Below, in pieces: positions 24,978-32,700 of a stretch of 36,461 nucleotides of DNA; position 1 is the first letter of the stretch; every line of letters starts with the position of its first letter. The DNA comes from Plesiocystis pacifica SIR-1. Its GTDB lineage: Bacteria; Myxococcota_A; Polyangia; Nannocystales; Nannocystaceae. Location of the stretch: the NCBI RefSeq assembly GCF_000170895.1, contig NZ_ABCS01000094.1, positions 1 through 36,461 on the forward strand, in the 5' to 3' direction. The notes under the pieces were generated by a model, which ran no database searches, was not told where the DNA came from, and was given only the letters and a program-made list of their open reading frames with translations. The position numbers were made by a program, and so were the translations under genes.

Positions 24978-24989
24978 AAAGTCTTGCAA
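24961..24989 (-). promoter_or_regulatory. promoter of the TetR-fadE5-htdX-fabG4-fadA2 operon
   Basis: On the minus strand TTGCAA (24989-24984) and TAGGCA (24966-24961) are 17 nt apart. The palindrome at 24964-24977 fills the end of the spacer and the first bases of the -10 box, where a bound repressor would block RNA polymerase. No second promoter was seen in the rest of the 200-nt space to the next gene. Confidence 0.45.
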
Positions 24990-25137
24990 GCGGTGTTTTC
25001 TAGCCAATTGAAGAGGGTTCGCGCACTCGGTGACCGCTCAAAAAGGCGTCGGTTGCGCCAGCTCGGCACCTGGGGCCGGTTGCGCGACGTCCAGAACCGG
25101 AGCGGATCCTCGACGTTGGCAGCCAGCCAGGAAGCCC

Positions 25138-25965
25138 ATGCTCGGTCCGTCTTCGACTCGCCCCCCCACCCTCTCGTCGGCGCTCGTCCTCGCCCTGGCC
25201 ATGGCCGCCTCGGCCTGCGCCAGCGACCCCCACGGCTTGGCTGCCCAGGACACCACCGGGCCCGCGGCCGCGAGCTCCCTCGTGGATCTCCCGAGCCCCG
25301 CGAACCCGAGCGTCGAGCTCCAGCGCGGCGATCCGCCGCCGCCCCGCGACACGCCGATCTTCACCCTCGACTTCACCGACATCGCGCCGGGCGAGCGCGT
25401 GCCGATGCGGGACTACTTCGACTTTGGCGCCCTGCTCTTTGGCGACGGCGAGAGCGACCACGCCGCGCTGCTCGACGCGGCCAACGGCGAGCTGGGCCAA
25501 GCCCTCGGCGACGCGGCTCCGCGAGCGCCGGGGCGCTTCGAGCTGACCGCGATCAGCAACCGCCTCGACCTGCGCGAGCCCGGGCGCAACTGCGGCGAGG
25601 TGTGGCTGCGCTACCGCCTCGTCGACGACACCCGCGGGGAGCCGGGCGCGCTGACCCTCGACGCCCGCTTCGCGCAGATCCGCCGGGGCGTCGACGAGCA
25701 CGGCGAGCCGATCCTCGACTGCGACATGATCCTCGACTCGTGGTTCATCGACGCCGCCACGGCCACCGACACGCCCGCGAGCATCCGTCGCCTCGCCCAC
25801 GGCAAGGACGCGCCCCTGAGCGCGATCCAGCTGTCTCGGTTCAGCCTCCTGGGTGTGGAGATCCGCGTCCAGGAGGCCGAGGGAGGCGAACGCGTCGTCG
25901 CCCTCGACTATCGCCACGCGGACGCCGAGGGGACGCAGTTCGTCCCCGCCGACAACGCCGACTAG
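25138..25965 (+). CDS. lipoprotein of unknown function with NRLDLR motif
   Basis: The 275-residue protein has a signal peptide ending in a weak lipobox (ASAC, Cys27) and a Pro-rich linker. Its folded part has FELTAISNRLDLREPG and, next to it, CGEVWLRYRLV. I recall this NRxDLR plus GExR pattern from secreted proteins of myxobacteria and other Gram-negatives, always without known function. Two Cys (in NCGEV and DCDMI) may form a disulfide. ATG 25138 has AGGA 5 nt upstream; an earlier ATG at 25030 would prepend residues without signal character. The gene is divergent from the TetR gene. Confidence 0.75.
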   Translation: MLGPSSTRPPTLSSALVLALAMAASACASDPHGLAAQDTTGPAAASSLVDLPSPANPSVELQRGDPPPPRDTPIFTLDFTDIAPGERVPMRDYFDFGALLFGDGESDHAALLDAANGELGQALGDAAPRAPGRFELTAISNRLDLREPGRNCGEVWLRYRLVDDTRGEPGALTLDARFAQIRRGVDEHGEPILDCDMILDSWFIDAATATDTPASIRRLAHGKDAPLSAIQLSRFSLLGVEIRVQEAEGGERVVALDYRHADAEGTQFVPADNAD

Positions 25966-26050
25966 CGTCGCTGACGCCGAGGCTCCCCATCTCGTCAGGA
26001 CTCTTGCAACCAGCGGCGCGATGGCGCTCCCCGCGATGACGCCGCGGCGC

Positions 26051-26056
26051 TACCCT
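26051..26056 (+). promoter_or_regulatory. -10 box giving a leaderless start
   Basis: TACCCT ends exactly 6 nt before the GTG at 26063, so transcription would begin at the start codon itself. No Shine-Dalgarno is present and no -35 match is visible. Confidence 0.4.
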
Positions 26057-26062
26057 GCGGCC

Positions 26063-26593
26063 GTGTTGGAGCTCCGGCTGTTTGCGATCAGCCTCGCCGT
26101 GCTCATCGGCGCGACCGTCTACGCCACCAAGTCGTGGCGCTTTCGTCGGCTGTCGCTGCGCGGCTTCGACACGCCCTTCGTCCCGACCGGCCCCTTCCGC
26201 CACGCCGATCCCGAGATTCGTCCGCTCTACGGCCGGGTCCGCGACGCCGGCAGCGTCGTCAACTTCGCCATGCACGTGCTCGTCGCCTACGGCGGCGCCG
26301 CCTCGCTGGCCATGTTGATGTGGGCCGGCGTGACCGCGATGGAGCAGTCCCTCGCCGAGGGCCTGACGGCGAGCGCCCAGGGGGCCCTGCTCGGGAGCAT
26401 CAGCGCCGCCGGCATGTGGCTGGGCCACCGCAAGCTGCACCTCATCGGCGGCGCCGTGCTGACCGTGTTCGCGTTCGCGGTCTGGCCCCCGGCCGCGCCC
26501 TTGGTGTTCATCCTGCTGGTCGTGCAGCACGACCTCATGCGTCGACGGATGCGGGCGGACGAGCTCGAGGCCAAGCGCGTCCAATCGCTCTGA
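26063..26593 (+). CDS. small integral membrane protein
   Basis: From GTG 26063 the product is 176 residues with about four membrane helices: FAISLAVLIGATVYA, FAMHVLVAYGGAASLAMLMW, a helix near ALLGSISAAGMWL and VLTVFAFAVWPPAAPLVFIL. The loop after helix 1 is basic (SWRFRRLSLRG) and the C terminus ends in a basic helix (LMRRRMRADELEAKR). No family is recognised. Upstream in-frame codons from 25853 overlap the preceding gene and look non-coding; the GTG is preferred because of the -10 box. Confidence 0.7.
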   Translation: MLELRLFAISLAVLIGATVYATKSWRFRRLSLRGFDTPFVPTGPFRHADPEIRPLYGRVRDAGSVVNFAMHVLVAYGGAASLAMLMWAGVTAMEQSLAEGLTASAQGALLGSISAAGMWLGHRKLHLIGGAVLTVFAFAVWPPAAPLVFILLVVQHDLMRRRMRADELEAKRVQSL

Positions 26594-26609
26594 CCTGTTT
26601 TGCCCCCGC

Positions 26610-26634
26610 AAGCGTCTCGGAACCGGGGACGCTT
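26610..26634 (+). terminator. hairpin after the membrane protein gene
   Basis: AAGCGTC (26610-26616) pairs with GACGCTT (26628-26634), with an inner CGG-AA-CCG pairing. It lies 17 nt after the stop codon; TGTTTTG stands just before the stem and no T-run follows. Confidence 0.5.
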
Positions 26635-26702
26635 CGTCGCTATCCGCTCCTCCGCTGTGGTCGTGGGGCAATGAGGTTCGTGCCTTTCAGAGGGCATTTG
26701 GT

Positions 26703-26722
26703 CGCCCCCGCGAGCGGGGGCG
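26703..26722. terminator. GC-rich hairpin between convergent genes
   Basis: CGCCCCCGC-GA-GCGGGGGCG is a perfect 9-bp inverted repeat, in practice an 8-bp stem closed by a CGAG tetraloop. It lies 28 nt beyond the stop of the Cys-rich lipoprotein gene on the minus strand and can serve both strands. Confidence 0.55.
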
Positions 26723-26749
26723 TGGATTCATTCAGCCGCTGAGCCCCAG

Positions 26750-27688
26750 CTAACAGACCGCGCCGCAGTCGTCGACGGCTGACTGGGCGCACAGCAGGTC
26801 CCAGGTGTTGTCGCAGCAAAAGGCATCGAGGGCGCACACGCACTGCTCGATGGCCGGCACCGAGCAGCCGGGGGTGCCGTTGGAGACGCAGCAGTCCCCG
26901 CCGGGCGTCCCGTTGGAGCAGCCCGAGGTGTCGAAGGCCAGGCAGTTCGCGGCGCAGGCCAGCGTGCCCTGGCTAAAGCCCTGGCTCACGCAGCTCTGGC
27001 CGTTGAGGTTCACGCCGTCGCAGACCTCGTTGCCCTCGAGGATCTGGTTGCCGCACATGTAGGTGACGCAGTTGCTGGTGTCGTAGCCGTTGCAGTCGGC
27101 GGTGCAGGCCAGCGCGCCGTCGTCGAAGCCCAGGCCCGCGCAGCTCTGGCCGCCCAGGTCGCCGCCGTCGCAGGTCTCGCCGCCCTCGATGACCCCGTTG
27201 CCGCAAGAAAACGAGGTGCAGCCCGAGGTGTCGAAGCCCGAGCAGTCTGGGGCGCAGGCCAGCGTGCCCTCGTCAAAGCCGAGGCTGGCGCAGTCTTGGC
27301 CCTGGAGGTCGGCGCCGTCGCAGGCCTCGCCGCCCTCGACCACGCCGTTGCCACAGGTCCCGCCGTCGTCGGTGGTGGTCTCCGTGGTCTCGCCCTCGCT
27401 GGTGGTCCCCTCCCCCATCGCGTCGGTCGAGTCCGTGCCCGCGTCGGTCGAGTCCGTTCCCGCGTCGGTCGTGCCCTCCTCCGTGGTCCCGGCCTCCATC
27501 GTCCCCGCCTCGTCGTCGAGGGTGTCGGCCTCTTCGCCCTGGTCGTCGTCCGGGGGGTCGAAGGTCGCCGGGCTCGTCCCGAACGAGGTCGAGAGTTGAT
27601 CGGGCGTGCCCTCGGCGCAGCCGAGGCCGAGGGCCAGGGCGAGCGCGGGGATGGAGACGAGCAGAGAGCGCGAACACGATGACGACAT
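26750..27688 (-). CDS. Cys-rich repeat lipoprotein (CGNGxxExGExCDG repeats)
   Basis: From ATG 27688 the protein has 312 residues. A signal peptide ends near GLGC (Cys24), a non-canonical lipobox, and is followed by a long Thr/Glu/Asp-rich linker. Three repeats of about 47 residues follow, each with CGNGVIEGGETCDG, then GQxCxxLGFDxGxLxC and DCxxFDTSxC, the DUF4215-like myxococcal Cys repeat. The C terminus is a different Cys module, with the order CC, GC, CVC, FCC, WD and CA, ending CGAVC; I recall this from many predicted surface proteins of the Nannocystis group. Three disulfide-rich repeats suggest a surface stalk or adhesin. An earlier start at 27796 adds no signal features. Confidence 0.85.
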   Translation of the reverse strand: MSSSCSRSLLVSIPALALALGLGCAEGTPDQLSTSFGTSPATFDPPDDDQGEEADTLDDEAGTMEAGTTEEGTTDAGTDSTDAGTDSTDAMGEGTTSEGETTETTTDDGGTCGNGVVEGGEACDGADLQGQDCASLGFDEGTLACAPDCSGFDTSGCTSFSCGNGVIEGGETCDGGDLGGQSCAGLGFDDGALACTADCNGYDTSNCVTYMCGNQILEGNEVCDGVNLNGQSCVSQGFSQGTLACAANCLAFDTSGCSNGTPGGDCCVSNGTPGCSVPAIEQCVCALDAFCCDNTWDLLCAQSAVDDCGAVC

Positions 27689-27830
27689 GACAGACAACCC
27701 GAGCATCCGAACCGTCGAGGCGACCGCGGGGGCCAACGCCGACCAACCTGGCCATGGTAGGCCCACGGCGTGGCCACAAACAAGTTCGGCGCACATTTCG
27801 GGTCTGCTCCAGTCGAACCCTCAGCCGGGC

Positions 27831-27839
27831 TGCTAAATT
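27831..27839 (+). promoter_or_regulatory. extended -10 box giving a leaderless start
   Basis: TGCTAAATT is an extended -10 element ending 6 nt before the GTG at 27846, so the transcript would begin at the start codon. No Shine-Dalgarno is present. Confidence 0.5.
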
Positions 27840-27845
27840 AATCCC

Positions 27846-29444
27846 GTGCCCTCGCAGCCGCCCCGCGCCCGCCTCTGCCCCCTCCTGTTCGCGGCCGCCT
27901 TGGCCTGCACCAGCACCAACACCGACCCTGGGGAAACGCTGGTCGAGCCCGAGGGGGGCGCAGACGCAGGCTCGGACGGCCCCAGCTGCGCAGGCCCCGA
28001 GGCCTTCGACGCGGCCTGGACCCGGACGCACCGCGACGCGCTGCGCGAGGCCTTCGCCGAAATCCCCGGTGAATGGCCGGCGACCACCGTCGACACCCTC
28101 GAAGCCCGGGCGACGGCGACACAGCCGTGGCGGCGCGCCTACCTCGACGCCTGCGCCCGCGCCGACGCCCTCGCCTCGACCTGCCTCGACCACCAGCTGT
28201 GGCGCTTCGACGCCCTCGTCGGCCTGCTGCGCGAACGCCCAGATCAGGCCGCCTCGCTGTGGCGCGCCGTCGACTCGAGCTTTGGCGCCGACGCCCTCGC
28301 TCGGTGCACGAGCGGAGCCATCGAGACCTCCGTGAGCCCGGACGCCGCCGTGGTCGTGGCCGTGCACCGGGCCCGGCTGCTGACCGAGGCGGGCCGGCAC
28401 GGTGAAGCCGTCGAGGCCTGGGCCGCCCTGCGCAGCACCCACGCCGCCGCCCTCGAGACCGCCCCCGAGTCGGCGCGGACCGCCCTCGAGCTCCACGCCC
28501 TCGACGCCCGGGTCCGCAGCGCCGAGCTCGACTCGAACAAGGCGGCTCCCCTCGCGGCCGAGCTCGCGCCGCTGCGCGAGCGCGCCCTCGCGACCCAGTC
28601 GCCCCAAGCCCACGCCGCCCTCGCCCGCGTCGAGCTCGAGCTCGCCCTGCGCAGCAGCGCAGCTGGCCAGGCCCAGGCCGCCGCCGCCCTCGAAGCCCAC
28701 CTCGCGCGGACGCGCGCGGGCGAGGACCCCCGCGGGCAGGCCACCGCGCTCGTGCTCCTCGCCAGGCTGCGCGCCGCCACGGGCGAGCACCAGGCCGCCG
28801 CGCCGCTGTTTGGCGAGGCCATCGCCCTCGGCGCGCGCGCGGGCAAGGGCGAGGGCGAGGACCCCCGCACCGCCGAGATCCAGCACCTCCTGGCCCGCTC
28901 GCTCCTCGCCCTCGGCAACACTCAAGGCGCCCTCGACCTCCTGACGCAGGCCCGCGACAGCTTCGCCACGGCGCTCGGCCCCGACCACCCGGCGACCCTC
29001 GAGGTCGTCCTCGACATCGGGCGCCTGTTCATGGCCGCCGATCGCCCCGCCGAGGCCCAGTACGCCTTCCTCGACCTGCTCGAGATCCACGACACCCTCC
29101 GCGGGCCCAAGCACCCCGCCACGGCGAAGGTCAAGCTCGAGCTCGGCGACGCCCTGCGGGCCATGGACGAGCACGCCAACGCGCTGCAGCTCTACCGCGA
29201 GGCCCTGACGCCCCTGACCCAGGCCCTGGGCGCCGACCACCCCGAGGTCCTGCGGGCCCTCGTGCACCTCGCCCGGACCGAGGTCGCCCTCGGCGAGCTC
29301 GAGTCTGCGGCGTCCCACTGCGCCACGAGCCAGGGTCTGGCCAAGAGCCTCGACGCCGACGACCCCCTCGTCGCGGAGGCGCGCGCGTGCGGCGAAGAGC
29401 TCGCCCGTGCCAAAGGGGGAAATCGACGCAAGCCGTCACGGTAA
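27846..29444 (+). CDS. TPR lipoprotein resembling the sensor half of myxobacterial Ser/Thr kinases
   Basis: The 532-residue protein starts with a signal peptide and variant lipobox (ALAC, Cys21). Residues 50-170 carry CAGPEAFDAAWTRTHRDALR, then RAYLDACARADAL, a lone Cys and HQLWRFDALVGLLRE. This order matches the conserved linker that in myxobacterial kinases joins the membrane helix to C-terminal TPRs. From about 330 the protein has kinesin-light-chain-like TPRs of 42 residues (LGPDHPATLEVVLDIGRLFM, LRGPKHPATAKVKLELGDAL, LGADHPEVLRALVHLARTEV). There is no kinase domain, so it would be a free periplasmic or outer-membrane version. It is the gene before the PKS, separated by 321 nt, on the same strand. 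Confidence 0.85.
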   Translation: MPSQPPRARLCPLLFAAALACTSTNTDPGETLVEPEGGADAGSDGPSCAGPEAFDAAWTRTHRDALREAFAEIPGEWPATTVDTLEARATATQPWRRAYLDACARADALASTCLDHQLWRFDALVGLLRERPDQAASLWRAVDSSFGADALARCTSGAIETSVSPDAAVVVAVHRARLLTEAGRHGEAVEAWAALRSTHAAALETAPESARTALELHALDARVRSAELDSNKAAPLAAELAPLRERALATQSPQAHAALARVELELALRSSAAGQAQAAAALEAHLARTRAGEDPRGQATALVLLARLRAATGEHQAAAPLFGEAIALGARAGKGEGEDPRTAEIQHLLARSLLALGNTQGALDLLTQARDSFATALGPDHPATLEVVLDIGRLFMAADRPAEAQYAFLDLLEIHDTLRGPKHPATAKVKLELGDALRAMDEHANALQLYREALTPLTQALGADHPEVLRALVHLARTEVALGELESAASHCATSQGLAKSLDADDPLVAEARACGEELARAKGGNRRKPSR

Positions 29445-29765
29445 CCGCGCAGTCTGAGCAAGTGCTGCAATATCCGCCGCCGCGTCGACTCAGGGTAGTT
29501 CAATAGAAGAGATCCTTTTTCTCGCGAACCAGTAATTCGTGTAATCTCATTGATGTAGGTAGTTTCTCGACACGTTGACGCCGCGTATTGCGTCCACATA
29601 TCGAACCACAATTAGGCCCCCTACGCGTCCTTTGGCGCTGCGCTCGGGCCTCCGATGCGGACCAAAACGGGCATCTGGGCCACAAAGCGCGACAGGGCCC
29701 GCTCGGTGAGCCCTGGCGAGAGTCGGGTTGCGGCGACGGTGGAGGCAAACTAAGTTCCGATCGCC
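29445..29765 (+). other. gene-free AT-richer stretch before the PKS
   Basis: The 321 nt between the TPR lipoprotein and the PKS contain no credible reading frame. Positions 29450-29640 are visibly AT-richer than neighbouring genes, with TTTTT at 29516-29520. An in-frame TAA at 29751 fixes the upstream limit of the PKS frame. Confidence 0.6.
29575..29604 (+). promoter_or_regulatory. candidate PKS promoter
   Basis: TTGACG (29575-29580) is a near-perfect -35 hexamer, and TATCGA (29599-29604) follows after 18 nt as a fair -10. The leader would be about 155 nt. GGAGG at 29741 is too far from the ATG (20 nt) to act as its ribosome binding site. Confidence 0.35.
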
Positions 29766-32700
29766 ATGAACGCATCGCTACCTTCGATCGTCGGGAATAG
29801 ATCGTCAAACGCGCACAGCTCCCCTCGAATAGCGATCATTGGCATCGGGTTACGCCTCCCAGGTGGGGTCGAGGACCTCGATCAACTATTTAGATTTCTG
29901 TGCTCGCGTCGCGACGCGGTGGCCCCCATCCCTGCGGAGCGCTGGGACGCCGAGGCCTACTTCGACGCCGACCCCCAGGCCGAGGGACGCGCCTACGTGC
30001 GCCGGGGCTCCTTCCTCGACCGCATCGACGAGTTCGACGCCGGCTTCTTCCGGGTCAGCCCCCGGGAGGCCAAGCGCACCGACCCCCAGCACCGCCTGGT
30101 GCTCGAGTCCGCGTGGACCGCCCTCGAGCACGCCGGCTTGGTGCCCGCGGAGCTCACCGGCACGCGCACGGGCGTGTTCATGGGCATCGGCTCGAGCGAC
30201 TACGACTTTCGGCGCCGCGACGTCGGGGGCGCCTACACCTACCTGGGCACGCAGGCCTCCTTCGTCGCCGGCCGGGTCGCCCACAGCCTCGGGCTGCGCG
30301 GGCCGACCTTCGCCCTCGACACGGGCTGCTCGACCTCTCTCGTCGCGCTCCACTCGGCCTGTCGCGCCCTCCAGCACGGGGAGTGCGAGCTGGCCCTGGC
30401 CGGCGCCGTGCAGCTCATGGCCGCGCCCGATCACTTCGTGCAGCTGGCCAAGATCGGCGCCCTGGCCCCCGACGGGCGGTGCAAGACCTTCTCGGCCAAG
30501 GCCGACGGCTTCGGCCGGGGCGAGGGCGTGGTCGTCCTGGCCCTCGAGCCCCTCGAGCGCGCCGAGCACATGGGGCGGAACATCCTCGCCGTCGTCGAGG
30601 GCACCGCCGTCAACCACAACGGGCCCCAGTCCACGGGCATCATGGCGCCCAACGCCGACGCCCAGCGCGAGCTGCTCCGCGCCGCCCTCGAGGACGCGCG
30701 CCTCGACCCCGAGGCCATCGATCTGCTCGAGTGCCACGGCACCGGCACGCGCCTGGGCGACCGCACGGAGCTCCGCGCCCTCGGCGAGGTGTTTGGGCCC
30801 GGGCGCAGCGCGCAGCGACCCCTGCTGATCGGCTCGGTCAAGACCAACCTCGGCCACCTCGAGGTCGCGGCGGGCATGGCCGGCGTCGCCAAGGTCCTCG
30901 CCAGCATGCGCCACGGCGCCGTCCCGCCCAGCTTGCACACCACGCCGCGGACCGAGGCCTTCGCGTGGGATGAAGCCCACCTCGAGGTCGTCGACGCGCC
31001 GACGAGCTGGCCCCGGCGGCGCGATCGCGGACGCCGGGCGGGGGTCTCGTCCTTTGGTATGGCGGGGACCAACGCCCACGTGATCCTCGCGGACCCGCCG
31101 AGCCGAGTCGAGCCAGAGCTCGAGCCGGACCCCAAGCCCAGCGCGCCCGCCCAGACGTCGCCCCTGCCCTTGCTCGTGTCCGGCCGCGAGGCCCTCGATC
31201 TTCGCGCCCAGGTCGACCGCCTGACCGCCTTCTTGCGCCGGGAGGGCGCCCCCGCGACCGCCGACCTCGCCTACTCCCTGGCGACGAGCCGCACCCACTT
31301 CGACGCGCGCCTGAGCGTGAGCGCGGCGGCCGATGCCTCCCCCGCCGCCCTCGCCGACGCCCTCGAGGCCGCCATGGCCGCGCGCGAGCAGCAGCCTCAG
31401 CCCGCGCCGAGCTCCGGCAAGCTCGCCATGCTGTTCACCGGCCAGGGCAGCCAGTGGCCCGCCATGGCCCGGGCCGCGTGGTCCCAGCGGCCCGTGTTCC
31501 GCGACGCCCTCGAGGAGGTCTGCGCCCACCTCGACCCCCTCCTCGACGCCCCCGTACGCCCGCTCTTGCTCGGCGAGGTGCCCGAGGACCAAGCCCGCGC
31601 GCGCCTCGCTCAGACCGCCTCGACGCAGCCGGCGATCTTCGCCCTCGAGCTCGCGCTGTACCGGCTGTGGACCCACTGGGGGGTGAAGCCGGACCTGCTC
31701 CTGGGCCACTCGGTCGGGGAGATCGCCGTCGCCCACGTCGCGGGCGTGCTCGACCTCCCCGACGCCTGCGCCCTGGTCGCGGCCCGCGGCCGGCTCATGC
31801 AGGCCCTGCCCGCGGGCGGAGCGATGATCGCCATCCAGGCCTCCGAGGCCGAGCTGCGTCCGCACCTCGACGGGCTCGAGGAACAGCTGGCGATCGCGGC
31901 GATCAACGGCCCCAGCTCGACGGTCGTCTCGGGCGACGCCGAGGCGGCCCGCGCCGTGGAGGCTGCGTTCGCCGGGCGCGGGCGCAAGACCAAGCGCCTC
32001 GACACCAGCCACGCCTTCCACTCGCCGCGCATGCAGCCGATGCTCGAGGACTTCGCCGCGGCCCTCGGCGGCCTGCGCTTTGGCCCGGCGACGGTGCTGG
32101 TGGTGTCGACCCTGACCGGGCGGCGCTGCGAACCCACGACCATGGCCTCGGTCGACTACTGGCTCGACCATGCGCGGAGCGCCGTCCGCTTCCTCGACGG
32201 CGTGCGCAGCCTCGAGGCCGAGGGCGTCACCCGCTTCCTCGAGCTCGGGCCCCAGGCCGTGCTCGCCTCGGCCGTGCCGCACTGCCTGTCCGGAACCAAA
32301 ACCAACGCCCACGCCGTGGCGAGCCTGGCCGGCCCCCGCTTCGAGGGCGCGCCAGGGGAAGACCTCAGCCGGGCCCTCGGCGAGCTCTACACCCACGGCC
32401 AGCGCGTCGACTGGCGGGCCGTGTTCGCCACCGTCGAGGCCCGGCGCTGCGAGCTGCCGACCTACGCCTTTCGCCGCGAGCGGCACTGGCTCGAGGGACG
32501 CCCGGCGAGCCCGCGGAGCCTCCGCTACACCCCGCGCTGGGTCCCCGTCGAGGGCTCCGCGAGCTGCCCGGGCGCGTGCGTGCTCGTGGTCCCCCAGGTC
32601 TGGGCCCAAGGGGCCGAAGGCGCGGCGCGCCTAGCCGAGCTGCGCGCGGACGAAACCACCTCGACCGAGGTGTCGATCGTCGATGAGGACGTCGACGCGG

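Noticed and set aside
29839..30973. plus-strand frames starting at 29839 and 29900
   Set aside because: They are out of frame with the KS motifs and translate to Ser/Pro/Arg-rich or Arg/Gly-rich text. The real PKS frame starts at 29766 and has no stop codon in the window.
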